Source: Straminergon stramineum (taxonomy: Eukaryota > Streptophyta > Bryopsida > Hypnales > Calliergonaceae). From it: DNA of 64,000 nt. The notes beneath the pieces were generated by a model that searched no databases, was not told the DNA's origin, and worked only from the letters and a program-made list of their open reading frames with translations. The stretch's first letter is position 1. Every line of letters starts with the position of its first letter. Made by a program: the position numbers and the translations under genes. Positions 34,810-53,093 of this stretch are shown in pieces. The stretch lies in assembly GCA_963920665.1 (NCBI GenBank), contig OY987270.1:15836019-15900018 (forward strand), in the 5' to 3' direction.

Positions 34810-36180
34810 AACTTATTGCCCTTCTTTTCACATGTCATGTGGTGGTTCTCCATAGTCATTTGGTTGTTGCCTAAACTTAGTCACTTATTTCTGTAGAAAT
34901 CCTCATTTTTTTTGGCATTTTGGTCATTTTTCTTAAGTGTGCAAAAGCAATCAATGAAGAAATCGATAAATAATTTTTTGACTCAGTTCTAATACTTAAT
35001 AGAAGACAATTCATCAATTCAAGACAATTAAGATACGATTGTACTTGGATAGTACTTTGGCTCAAACTAATTAAAAATTTATGCTAATTTTGTGATCAAA
35101 CAACCGAATCTACAAACAAATGTAAAGATGGTTTGTCAAAAATCCAAAGAATCCAATAACAATCCATTGGTCAAATATCAATCTATCATTTGACCATCTA
35201 CCATAAACAAAAATTTTGATGGCAAAATGAAGGACTAAATTCATTGACAGTCAACGAGAATGAAGAGTGGAGACGTTTTTATATTGAATCTATTGTCTGT
35301 CATGAATCCTCAAAGGATATGGAACAATTTATAGATGAGAGCTTGACCACTCATTGTCAAAATGCATAACTTTAGACTTCATTTGGGCATAGTAGAACAA
35401 TTGTTTTCCAAAAACTTTGGACTTAGAAAAGTTGAGAAATGAAGCCAAGTTTCATCTCATGAAAACCGTTTGTGATTTTTAGCTTCCAAAAAAATTTATA
35501 GACAAAATTCAAACATGATGTTTGAAAATGTCCCTTCCACCCCTCTCTAAACTTTTTCTATAACTTTTGATTAGAGGCTCAAATCTCAAACAATTCTTTG
35601 GAGATGAAAGTTAGCTTGATTTTCTAGACTATCCTATTTTAAAATTTTTTGAAAAAAATTATTCTATTATCCTAAATGAGGTCAGAAATTCTACTTTGAA
35701 CACATTTCTTGCTTTTGACTTAACTATAAACAATGAGCTCCTACCAAGGCTATATTCACATATAATCTCACATGGGTTGCTTTACCTCCTACCACCCCAC
35801 TTGTGTAAAAAGCTTGTCTTCTCATCTCTAGACACATAAAGTGAAAGACTTTTGAAGCTATTTGAGACAATTTTGAATATTTTGTATTTTTTTGAATTTA
35901 ATGCCAAACTTTGAATATGAGAATCGATTCTAACCAACTATACCCTTGGGCTACTCAACTAGGAAACAATAGGAGCTTGTGTAGGGTAGTTAAAATCCAC
36001 TTGTTTTTTTTATGGAGAAGGATGAAAAATCATCATTTCTTTTTCATAAGTAGTTCATTTCCTATACTCTTAGTTCTCCATTTGGATATACAACCTTAAA
36101 TACTAAAATGAAGACGGTAATAATTTCACATGGTTGATTTTACACTAGCTATTGGATCTCTCTATTCATTGGTGGAAACA
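34810..36180 (+). repeat. ~1.3-kb dispersed repeat, direct copy at 62050-63190
   Basis: Collinear similarity to 62050-63190 includes 'ggtggttctcca', 'gttgttgcctaa', 'gcaaaagcaatcaatga', 'cttgggctactcaac' and 'ttttacactagctattggat'. Neither copy has coding potential, and boundaries are approximate. Confidence 0.6.
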
Positions 36181-36981
36181 TTTACATGGCGAATCATCCA
36201 CAAAATGCTTGTTGCACTCTAAGTTTTCATCATAAATGTTGGATGAAATAGTTCTATGATATTTCTCAAAATAGTTGAGAGTGGATAGTAAAAAATAAAA
36301 CAGAAATAAGTGATAAGAAAGTTACAAAGCATCTTTCTTTGCAAGCAATTAGGATATCCTCTTGAAAACATACTTTCGATTGGACTACCTCAATTTTCAC
36401 ATGTTTCCAAAAAAAATTCTAGGAGGTTAACTTGATTGTTAGAACAATGTCACAGTTGGGACTAAGGTAGAGGCACCCATTTCCAACACAAATTCATAGC
36501 ATAGTTATACATATTTAGAAATTATCATTTAAAATTTTTTATTTTTAATTATCAATGTGTTAAAAATAATTTGATGTGTTCATTCCACCTCAAAGTATGA
36601 GGAATTGCTTATAGTGAAGGGAATAGGGACCTCCTCCATAGTATGTTTTAATTCCATCTTGGACCTAATAATGATTTAGTTTTTCCTCTATCTCTTCCCT
36701 ATTCATGCTTAACATTTTTTTAAAGAATGAAAGTCACATAATTTTTATTAAAAAAGAAATCCTAGACTCTCAACTAACCTCTTCATGATAAAAATTTGAA
36801 ATGCAAAAATTTAATTTAAGAGGATTCAAATCTTATAAACTAGTTTTTTTCATAGTGCCCCCAAATCATATTTTCTTCACTTTGAACACAAATATCTTGC
36901 AATCTATGTGGTTCAAGTTTTTGAAATTTGTTCCTCACATCCTCATATTAGTCTATTGTAAGATACTATAGTTAGATATGA

Positions 36982-37029
<48 letters not shown>

Positions 37030-37990
37030 TTATTTTTCTCTTTGCACTTGAAATGGTAATTTTGAGTGTTTTCTGACAAAACAAAGGCCTTAGGACTTCA
37101 GTGAGTAAATCATAAATTATAATCCAACTTATGTCTTGCATGCTGCTATTTTCCTTCAACTGATCATTCAAATTTGCTAATTACAAATGGTATGTTTTAC
37201 AAACACTCCTAAATATTCACTAATGTTTATTTTAATCTTCCAAATTTTCATTCGACACAAAAGTTTCAAAATACAGACAGAAGCCATTGGACTTTCGGTG
37301 ACATACCAACATTGATAAAAGGCACACATTACTGTATGTCTCATTTAGTGTGCAGAAATAAAGAGAAATAAAATAATCCATAGAGAGAGAGAATTACACC
37401 TCAAATAAAATTGAAATGTCCATGTGACCATATGTCATATGCATGTCACTATATGTCATGTGTACATTTAAAATAATGGAATGTGGGTGTCCCACTGGAA
37501 AAAATACAATATTCCAACTGAATAAATATTAGAATGATTTTAACTGAATTTCGATGCCCAAATTACTCCAGGGCAGCGGCCGGCCCCATGATAAATAATT
37601 CTTCCAACTGCCAATGCCTCAAAGACTCATTTGTCATTCTTTAACTTAAAGTAGGTACCCCAAACAGCCTTTTTTTGCTACTATTCCTAGTTACTATTAT
37701 TAGACTGGTCAAATTTTCATGGGTTTTCCTTGTTGACACATGAAAAGAGGTTCCAATGCACCATAGAACATCACATTTGGATATTGTATGCAAAAGTTAT
37801 GAAGCAAGGTCAGTTTTTTTGGATAGATGTTCTAAACTAGTTTCTTCCACGTAACTACATATATATTGATTTTGGAGATATACATACATTGAAGTGGTGA
37901 CGACAGTTTTAGGCCCACTTTATATTAGGGTCCAAGTGTGACATGAAATTTGTCAACTCTACAATCCATGGGGCAATTTGAATCGGATCC
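36181..37990. other. Gene-free stretch with a TTAA-element fragment
   Basis: About 36870-37100 matches the subterminal part of the TTAA elements ('aatatcttgcaatctatgtgg' to 'aaaggcctta'), interrupted by the microsatellite at 36983. No gene is seen. Confidence 0.45.
36983..37029. repeat. (AAT)n microsatellite
   Basis: About 16 uninterrupted AAT units. Confidence 0.95.
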
Positions 37991-38350
37991 TAAGTTGAAA
38001 AATTGAGCTTGGAAAAGTGGCTCAAGGACCATGGCCATTAATCGATTAATCATAAAAATTAGAGATAAGTTGGAAAAAATTGGGCTTGAAAAATTGGGTC
38101 AAGGATTTTGGGGAATCAATTATTAACGCAAATGAGATGTAAGTTCAAAAATTGGGTGTGATAAATTGGTCAAGGATTTTGGTGAATCAATTATTAGTAC
38201 AAGTCATACCTAAGTTGAAATATAGAGTGTGATAAATTGGGACGGTCAAGGATTATGGTGAATCAATTATTAGCAAAAAATTGTACCTTAGTTGAAAAAT
38301 TGGGGCCTAGGAAATTGGATCAAGCATCATGGCAAATCAATTAGTAACAC
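37991..38350 (+). repeat. Minisatellite, five ~74-bp units
   Basis: Units begin near 37991, 38066, 38140, 38211 and 38288 with 'taagttgaaa' or a variant. They contain 'ggtcaaggattttgg' and 'gaatcaattatta'. Unit length is 71-77 bp; the first and last units are most diverged. Confidence 0.85.
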
Positions 38351-41300
38351 TTGAGCCCAATTTTTGGGTGCCGATACATAGCTATGTAAGCACCACATAA
38401 GCGACAATTGGATGAAAAAGATAATTAGTCTAGTTTGCAATTAAAAGCCTATTCACCCTTTTGTTGGTTGAATTTGGTGATTTTCAAATTCGACCAACAA
38501 TTGGGCATTAATGTAATGTGGATTTTGTAGTCTGAAGTCTCTTTGACCTTTGGAATAAAACATTCTTGATTTGAGTTGTACTTTCTATTTTGCAATGAGT
38601 TTTTTTTCTTTTTTTCTTTTTTAGATCTGAATTTCAAGGATCACTCCTTGGTTCTTCAGATAATCTACCGCTTACTTACAGAATAAGAGAACACATAGAT
38701 ACTTCTAAAAAGTATACTATGCCATCTCTTATTTTGCAGTATAAATTTCATATGAGGCATGCCTTTTTGGAATTTAGATATAATATTACCTTGCACATCA
38801 GTAAACAAGCTTTTCAAATTTTGACACAACTACTGATATCCCGCTCATCCCTATTAATCATACATTATACGCAGTTTAACTACCTAGTGACAGCGTTGGG
38901 TATGACACCAATTAAAAATTAATGTGACGGTGATTTTGGGGCCTGTGCCTTAACTCAAAGAAGCCGTTTTTTGGCTGGTTGCCTACTATGTGAATGCACT
39001 GGGTACAGAAAAGTGTTTTATACACCTACTGTTACATTTGAGCACTGTTCCGGTTACAGCCCATGATAATTTCGAGCAGATGCTGGAGTTTTGTGTACTG
39101 AGCCAGTTCGGGATTGAGTGTTACTAGTCTGTGATCAAGTTTAGATTAGCTTTGTGTTTTCTAAGATGGTGTTGGGCTCTCAAAATAGCGGCCAATAGGT
39201 GGTGTATGAGTTTCAAAAAGTGTTTTTGCTTATTACGATTTAGTTTGTGTTGTGAGCATGATTGAACTTTTTCTCTGGTGAATAAACGATAACAAGTTGT
39301 GGTATCCTGTAGACACCTCGTATACGCTAATTAGCATACTAATTGTTTGCTCGTTGGCATGGGTACAGGTGAGGGCTACCACCTCCGGAGGATTTTTTCA
39401 AAAATCTCCAATCTACATTATTGAAGAACCTGAGTTCTTGATATATGCTATGTCTGGATGTCCATATCCATCTGCATTATCCAGAACTTATCTTTCATTG
39501 TTGATAATAGTAGCAAATTATTGGGCATTGTTGCATTTCCAAAACTCCCTTTTGGTTTCCTGTTTTTTGACAGATGGGCACACTAGCTACATGACACTAT
39601 TGAAGTAGTGAAGCCTTGTATGCTCTTTACTTGTTTTTCTCTTCCTGAAAAGGATTTTTTGATCACATCAGATTTTTTGTCGGCTTGTGCTCTTTATCTT
39701 ATGATAATGAAACGATTAGGTCGCAGTATGTGTTATTTCACAACTACTCCATTACTATGAAATTACTATGGACTGAGCAAAGTTCCCTTTGCATATTCTC
39801 GTAATACTAGTCCTTCCAGACTTAAACACAACTAGGTTATAGTACTATAGTACTCTCTGTGAAAAAGTTGGATTCTTGAGTAAAATCAAGAATAACTCCT
39901 ATTTCCTAAACTGAGTATGAGTTTTGATATGGACATAGAATCTACCCTGAAATTATCAGGGAAGTATCGAAAAAGCATTTTTTTTTTAAAGAAACAAACA
40001 ACAAACATCCATTAAAAAAATACAAAAAAATAAAACAAGGGGAGAACAAGACATTCAATAGACATGTCCTAAACATATTTGAGCAAACTACAAGGTAGAA
40101 AAATTTATTCCCATTCATTTAAATTAATGTGTATAGATGGAGTCAAAATCACAAATAGGTGTTATTTTTTCCTTGTAGACAAATGCAAATCATTTATATT
40201 CAAAAAAAAAAAAGAAAGGAGAATTTTTGTATTTTCTATGAATTTTCAAAGTCAAGGTTGGAAGAAACTTCAAAGTGTTATGTAAGTGCATGTTTGAAGC
40301 ACCTAGAGAAAGACTCTAAACCAATCACTAAAAGCTTATTAATTTACAATCATGAAACACTATTTGTAAAATAAGAGCCATTCAAAAGGAATGATTTGAA
40401 GTCATATTGGTAACACTTCAATAGGGACCTATTTGACAGAAATAGGAGTGCAAATGGTATTAGGTAGTTCTACTTTAAGAGAGGGAGACATCTTCTACTT
40501 GGGACAAAAGTTAACATTGGAAAGACGAGCCCCCCCTAATGACCATAGTAATCACTGATATAATATGATTATTTCACCAATAGGTTCATTCTTTGTTTCT
40601 ACAATGAAGTCAACACTCGGACCTTTTAGGTTCACAAAGTCCTTTGAGCATTTCCACTTCAAGATGACATAATAGTGTGATTAACAACCACTTTAGGGGT
40701 ACTTTAAGATTATTACTATAAAAAAATGTCATGACTAAGAATAAAAGCTCTACTCCTCACTACAAGAAAAAGGGATGTACACAACTTTTTCTTGTAGTGC
40801 CTATATTATAAAAGCCCTTTTTTTGTTGATGTTGCAAAGCCCACTAATGATGATGGGTCTAATGACAATGGTTAATGAGTTTGCTAATGTGTAATGTTGG
40901 CCCAACAAAGCTTGGTTGTTAGTGCGTCTTCTTCAAATTGTGTCGGGTCACTTTGACGATGTTACCATTAATATATCTTGAGTACAACACACAATTCAAG
41001 AAGAAATAGTAAAACAATGAAAATTCCCAACTTCTTCCTAGTAGCAAGTAGAAAATGTTCTTATAGAGTTAATAAGCTACCAATACTTATGATCCTAAAG
41101 CTACACCATGAAGAATCAAATTGTTCCTCAACAATTGCCATGTGCTTATTTCCAACTTATAGAGTTTGAAGGTGTTGGCTTGTCCTTGCATGGGTATAAG
41201 GGCATCTCTAATTGTATGGGAAAACATCATCTTGGAGAAATACATGGACACTATTTCGTTACAACAAATTCCAATGTAACTTGCTATTTTATCTTTCAAC

Positions 41301-42187
41301 CAACTACAAGGCTTTTAGTGGCCCAAAGCAAAAGGAATCTCCATCATTGCCAATCCAATGAACTATTTGTGAAAGAAAAAGTAGTTGTGTGGAGTTACTG
41401 TCCTTAGGAAAATTGCAATTTTTGGAGTGCCAAGAGAATATTTTGATAGGGGAAATCATTTATTGCTCACTTGTCATCCCCCAAACTTCAAGTTTGTCTT
41501 GTTTGGTGTATTGTTGGCAATGCTCTAAGAGCACCCCCAATCCAACTGGAATACACCATGCCAACACCATAATGACAGAACAACTCTAAGAAATACTCCC
41601 TAATGCAAAGTAGTAGTGGTCTCTCTTTATTCCCAAGTCCGCCATTCTCCTTTCTAAACCTAGCAAGTTGGCCAAATATGAACCAAGCCCACAACTTGGT
41701 TCACAATACAATAGAACTTCTATAAAAAGTTAGGTTGGGATTCGTCTCACATTACATTAAGTAGGGTCATTTGCATCCATGACGTTGTATGTGGATTGGG
41801 TTGGAACATGCTATCAATATTACTTTAAAGAGTGTTGTTTGTTAGAAGTTCTATTGTACGAAGATTCATAATTGCCATATCTTTTCACTCATAGTTATGT
41901 ATGTCAATAAAATGTACCTTCATATTTTTGCATGAAAAATCTTTTTTTAATGTAGAATCTTTTCCTCTCCTTCTTTTAACATTTGGCCAACTTGTTAAGT
42001 TTGAGGTTTCAAATTGTTGACCTTTGCATTGTGTCAATTTTTTTAACCTTGTAAGGAGGCGCCCCCCCATGACCAAGATAGTCACCAAAATTCTTCGATT
42101 ATTGGATCAATAGGTGCATTCTCTTTTTCCATAGTCAACAATGAAGTCATCCATTACACCATTCTAATCCGTAGCATCTTTACAGGG
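38351..42187. other. Gene-free stretch with small repeats
   Basis: Plus frames near 39297 (103 codons) and 41108 (99 codons) lack any recognisable domain. Sequences near 41197 (GGGCATCTCTAATTG) and 41528 (GAGCACCCCCAATCC) resemble PIF/Harbinger-type ends, but I cannot pair them. The miniature CACTA-like structure at 40758 is listed separately. Confidence 0.45.
40758..40799. mobile_element. 42-bp miniature CACTA-like element
   Basis: CACTACAAGAAAAAG is followed after 12 bp by its exact reverse complement CTTTTTCTTGTAGTG. The pair is flanked by the 3-bp repeat CCT (40755-40757 and 40800-40802). CACTA (En/Spm) transposons start CACTACAAGAAAA in plants and duplicate 3 bp. Nothing but the two termini is left. 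Confidence 0.7.
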
Positions 42188-42191
42188 TTAA

Positions 42192-44011
42192 CCCTTGAAC
42201 ACCGGGTTGGTAACCGTGGAAATCATCCATTTTGGAACTGAGTGACATCATCCACTTTAACCCCTAAAGGACCAAGGCCTTTTTTTGGCAAAAAAACACT
42301 CAAAATTGTCATTTTTAGAGCAAAGCATTAGAGGAAATTTGGACTCTTGAGAAGGCCCCTTCACTTTGATAAGCAAAGCTATTAAAAGAGTCATAGGGGA
42401 GCCTATTAAAGGTACCAAAAAATGTCACAGCCTTGTGTGATGTACATCACATGTGCTAACTTATACAACTTGGATTATGCTTTTTTTTAATAAAAGTATT
42501 CTAATTTTTTTATTAAGTATGGTGAGGACATCAATGATGATATACCACATGGTAAGAAAAAGTGCATAGCCACATTGTACATACTTCATAGTACTTGGCA
42601 CTTCAATCACTAAGTTTACAAATAAACAATGAATGATAGACCAATACCTAAATACAATGTACACTATTAGGGTACCATCACTACCATGCACATTCAAAAG
42701 TTGTCTTATAGATTGTTGTACTAAGGTCGTCATCACATGATAGAATATAATTAGATCAAATATTATTAACCTTGGTAAATGTATAGAGAATAATATAGCA
42801 ATATAGTACAATCTCTTCCACAACCAATGGAAGAAGACCTTAGTAAAATCATGATCATTCTTTATACAAAGTACATGAGCGGAAATAGGGGATTAACATG
42901 TCTTCATTTTTCTCTAAGTACAAATTTAAATGTAAAATGGGGTCTCCTACATGCTCTCTAAGAGGCCTTTCTAAGAGTCCAAATTTTCTCTAATGAGTAA
43001 AAAAAATTAAAAATTTTGTTTTTGCCCATCTAACCATAGGATCTTACACCTAAATAGTATGAAAATGTGTGTAAAAAATTTCAGAAATTTTGACCACATA
43101 GATTGCAAGGTATCTATGTTTAAAGTGAAGAAAGTAAATTTTCCACACATTGTTGAACTAGGTTATTTGACTTTGAACCTTCTTCACTTTAGTTTTTTGC
43201 ACTACAAAGTTTTGAGCTTTAAATCTTTATGGTGGAGAATTGAGTTGAGAGTCTAGGAAAAAAAAGAAAATACAAAAAAATTTAATTTTTATTCTTTAAA
43301 AAATTGTTAAATAGAAGTAGGTACAAGATAGAAGGAAAATCTAAATTATTAATATCTCTTAGATGGAATTAAAATGCCCTAATCTCAATGGTGAGATTTT
43401 TCTAGAAAGCAAATGAAACCATATGGACCTTTTTTTTTTTTTTTTAAATTGTAAAAATTGCATTCAGAAATGAATCCTACAAGTTATTTTTTTCAGGGAG
43501 ATGCTCTAATTGCCCCCAAAACAAGATTGTCTATAACTTTCTCATAACAAATCAAAATGGAATGAATCAAAGCTTTCCGTGTAGCCGAAAATTAATTTAT
43601 AAGGGAAAACAATAAAACAATAAAACAATTCAAATTTTTGAAACTTTTTTTTATTGCCCCCTCTCCTGTGTTTTGAGCTTATTTGGGCATAACTTTTGTT
43701 CCTAGGAACCAAATGAAAAAAAATCTATTCCCATAAAGATAATCAATTTTTCTATCTTCATAAAAAATTTCAAATAATCATGACAAAAATTGAGACTGTA
43801 GGTACCTGCCCGAAATCTCATTTGTCCCCTGAAGGGACAATGGTCCTTTAAGGGTTAAAAAAATCCAAAATAATCATTGGAAGTCAAACTATTGTATAAG
43901 ATCTTCCCTTTCCATCCCTAATTCAAAGGAAGAATAGTTGCACTTCTATCCTACATAGGAGAATTCCTTATCATTCATCGGACAAAAAACATCTGCCATG
44001 TCGTTTAGGGG
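42192..44011. mobile_element. TTAA-flanked element (226-bp type) carrying a nested TTAA element
   Basis: TTAA at 42188-42191 and 44012-44015. Ends CCCTTGAACACCGGG and, inverted, CCCCTAAACGACATGG. Removing the nested 42261-43854 leaves about 226 bp that align in reverse complement with 61349-61574. Confidence 0.8.
42261..43854. mobile_element. TTAA-flanked element nested in another TTAA element
   Basis: TTAA at 42257-42260 and 43855-43858. Ends CCCCTAAAGGACCAAGGCC and, inverted, CCCTTAAAGGACCATTG. The empty site is preserved at 61499-61502 in the relative. A 120-codon minus frame at 42461-42823 is hydrophobic and has no transposase signature. Confidence 0.82.
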
Positions 44012-44254
44012 TTAAAGTGAAAGTCACCAAAACTGAATGAAGTCTGCCTCCCTCAACTTCAAAATTCTGATATTGTCCCTCTTTCTCCTCATAGTATAGA
44101 TGGGGGATGCCCCAAAACGTCACTCCAGACCAGATGACACACTTGGAGAAGGTTGAAGGTCTCTTAGTGTTTGAGAATGACCCATTTCCTCACACACCAA
44201 TGAATTTTTCCTTTCATTTGCACCTCAAAAAGAATCTTCTGCATATAGTTATTA

Positions 44255-44641
44255 TGGTAGAACCGCCCATTACCAGCCAAAACCCATGGTCAATACATAG
44301 GTAATGGGGAATTCAACAAAGAGATGACTGATAGTTAATCATTAAGTTTCTAGTTTCCCACCATCTTGTAACCATCATTGTAATGACACGTTTGTTTCAT
44401 TTTGAGAGCCTAATTAATCCTTAGATGAGTAGTGAGGGAAGAATCTATGTATTGGGGATGGGAGCAGGCCAACTTTTGGCTTCTAAAATTCATAACAATT
44501 TTAATTTAAGGAATAAAATTACGAAACTTTGGCAATGCCCATGATTTCTATCTATTCACATGGCTGTAAATTAAAATTGCCTTCTACAACTCTAGACCAT
44601 GTACAAATTCCTTAAGTGGTTGGTCATGGGCGGTTCTACTA
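44255..44641. mobile_element. TA-flanked MITE, GGTAGAACCGCCC-ended
   Basis: Left TGGTAGAACCGCCCATTACC and inverted right TAGTAGAACCGCCCATGACC, flanked by TA (44253-44254 and 44642-44643). 387 bp, non-coding. Confidence 0.7.
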
Positions 44642-45352
44642 TAATTGTAGTTGTAGTTTTGGACAATGGCTTTAATCCAAAGTCCAATTGACAGCCAATA
44701 AAATGGCACATCTGATTGAATGATTGATTTCAACTATCATAAATTATTACTGTCTTGTGCCCATTCCATATTCTCTATTTTTCTTTGAATTCCATGCCAA
44801 TGTTACAGCTAGAAGGAGATGCTCAAGTGCATCTTCCATGACATTCAGTAGCCCTTCATGTCCACTGCCTTTCCTTCATACACCTTGCTCATCACATTGA
44901 GCCTCAACCTGTCCACTTAGCTACTAATGAAGTACTGTTGGATGTGGAATTTTTCACACCATCTATTCTAGAGGCAAGGTAATGACAATGCATCCTAGTG
45001 AATGTTATGCCAGTTGCTAATTGCTATAGACTGTGGATGTCAAATTTTGAACACTTTCTGTCACATTTAGAAAATTCTACTTGTCTATCAAATCATCTTT
45101 GCAAAATAGGCTTAGACATGTTAATTCCTTCAAAATTGGATGTATTCCATGTGCCATTTTGACATTCTCATTAACATGCAATGATATCCAAACATAGAAA
45201 TTGTGTTTCATTTACAATATTGTACACCACTAAGTCAAGCTTTCTAATCTTATCCCCCTTCCCCCACTTCATAACCATTTCCTTTCCTTTCTTGCTTGAA
45301 GGTCCATTGTGCCATTTTAATGCACTTGTGCGAATTATCAAAATTGACATAT

Positions 45353-46204
45353 GGGTGATTGTAAGAAACACTTGTCCTATTTGTTGCGTTTTCGGTTTTC
45401 GCTGCGTCAGTCCTATTAGTACTACGAGTCCTGCGAGTACTATGAAGGGTACGGGAGATGAAACGTGGACCGTTGATTGGAATCGAGATGAAACACTGGG
45501 AAGACACATGGACGCATGGTAGTGGATGATAGTAGGAGATGTCAGGGAAGGATGATGTTTTGGGATAGTCCCTGTCATCCACGTTGGCAAATTTGCAGGC
45601 ATAGTGGGCCCCGCCCAGTACTAAGGAGTCCTACACTATACCCTAGACTACTATTTTCTGACAATGTCTTCGATTTACCCCAGAAAATGAAGCTGGAACT
45701 TTCCCATTTTTGAAAATAGTTAATGATTTTGGAAAAATAAATTTAAAAGTGGCCATTATTGCCAACTGAGAGAACTACTGAATGGAGCAAGAAGAAATTG
45801 GAAAACATTTTGTATTACTTAGAAAATGTTGTGTAAACGTCATACACATCAGAGCAATGCCAAAGGCAATTGAAACATGATTTTGCAAATCCCTCTCCAC
45901 AAAAATTGTAATTCCACTACAGCAGCTCATTGTCCAGTTTTGACGATGTAATCCTTCAAAAAAGGTACTTGATAGTACTAAAAACTATCAAAACTGCAAA
46001 TGTGACATGTAAATGAAATTCAATTTCACACCCTAAAATAATTTTGAAAAATTCAGATTAATTTGTATTCATTTATCAGTGCTAGAGGAACCTACATTTT
46101 GAATTTCATGTTCATTCAATCATTTCTCCAATAGTTATGGCACAAAACAACCATCACATTGAAAGTGTGACGCAAAATAGGACAGGTGTTTCTTGCAATC
46201 ACCC
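45353..46204. mobile_element. Element with GGGTGATTG ends and 4-bp duplication ATAT
   Basis: GGGTGATTGTAAGAAACACT and, inverted, GGGTGATTGCAAGAAACACC, flanked by ATAT (45349-45352 and 46205-46208). 852 bp. A 143-codon minus frame spanning its left half (45171-45602) crosses the element boundary and is unlikely to be a gene. Confidence 0.78.
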
Positions 46205-46208
46205 ATAT

Positions 46209-47504
46209 GTATATATTGATCATACCAAATTATGGTCCAATTCCAATGTGACTATTGGCATCTAAATAAGCATTTGAGGATGGATCCTAATACCCCATTA
46301 TAATCAACTTGCAAACCTGAAAGGTCCAATGGATGACTTCACTATTGACTACAGAAACAAAGAATTGGAGTATCATTTAATTACTTCCTTGGTTGTGGAG
46401 GTTTTTATTCTTTTACGATAAGTATCTATTTTTTGGTCAAATAGATCTTAGTTGGAGGTCAAAATAGGATTCCCAGATTTTCTTTGCAGACACACAACAT
46501 TAGAAATTTTTTGGACTCTCTGGAGGGCTGCTAGCATTTGACAAGCTAGTCTATTTCTGGAGCCTAGTAAACTACTTAGAAGAGGGAATTTCTGACAAAA
46601 AAAAGATTCACCTTATGTGAATATCAAGGGTTTCAAGAAGTATATTTCAGTTTTCTATTCCGCAATCATCAAAGGAAGGTGCTTTAGGGGTACTTTTAAA
46701 TATCAAAACAACACTTGTCACAACCTTGACTAATAGTACTTGAGAATGAATGCTTTGATATTTATGAGTGATGAAGTGTAGAAATAGGAGAAAAGTTCTT
46801 TAGGCAAAATAAATATAATGCACTGAGGGTCCCTCTCGGCACTTCTTGGTAGCCTTGTAGAGAATCCACAATATCTCGAATGTTTGTTCTACATCATGAG
46901 AATACCCCTTAAAATTTAAAAGTATTAAAAATTAGGTGTACCCAAAATTGACCCCAGCCTCTTATGAAGAGTGAGTACCAATGAACAGGAAAAACCGGCA
47001 GTTAGTTCAAAGTTAGCCGGTGGATTTGGGAAAATATCCAGTTGCAATTCGAAAACATCGGCAAAAAAACGGTGAAAAAATCTAGAAAATTTCTATTTCT
47101 AGTAGAAAATAGAGAAAATAACCTGGATGGTATCTTCAATGACTGGTTGACTATAGGAATTGGAGGAAATTAGCCGGTGAAATTCAAAAAGTTTCCCGAA
47201 CACTGGTGAGTACTCCACATTTTAAGCATGAATCTTGAGAGGTTGGTTAAAGAAACGGGGTGCAGTTACCATAGGTGGAAACTCTGACTACAGTAGAGAA
47301 AGTGCACCGTGGCCGGGTCCACAGATTCCCAACACAACAGTAGGCAACATCCTGAGCAGTAACTTAAGTTAGAAATAGTTTCGCAGTGAATGGGAGGATG
47401 GCTAAGTCATGCAGGCTCACGTACTCCTCTCGTGCCTTACAACTTCCACCAGTTCTACTTGTTTTGAGAAGAACTTGAGTTGTTGATCGATCTCAGCTGC
47501 AGCT
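46209..47504. other. Upstream region of the cysteine desulfurase gene
   Basis: The last 250 bp are richer in G and C and probably contain promoter and 5' UTR. A short upstream frame at 47398 (ATG, 24 codons, ending TGA) is in a third frame. Farther upstream is AT-rich DNA without recognised content. Confidence 0.45.

Positions 47505-53093
<5,589 letters not shown>

Noticed and set aside
41197..41545. Pair of PIF/Harbinger-like ends (GGGCATCTCTAATTG and GAGCACCCCCAATCC)
   Set aside because: The two are not inverted copies of each other and I could not identify a target duplication.
42461..42823. 120-codon hydrophobic minus-strand frame inside a TTAA element, possible transposase or membrane protein
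   Set aside because: No DDD/DDE motifs or transposase signature; hydrophobicity is expected of random AT-rich sequence.
45171..45602. 143-codon minus-strand frame and overlapping plus-strand frames
   Set aside because: It spans the boundary of the transposable element at 45353, and has no domain.
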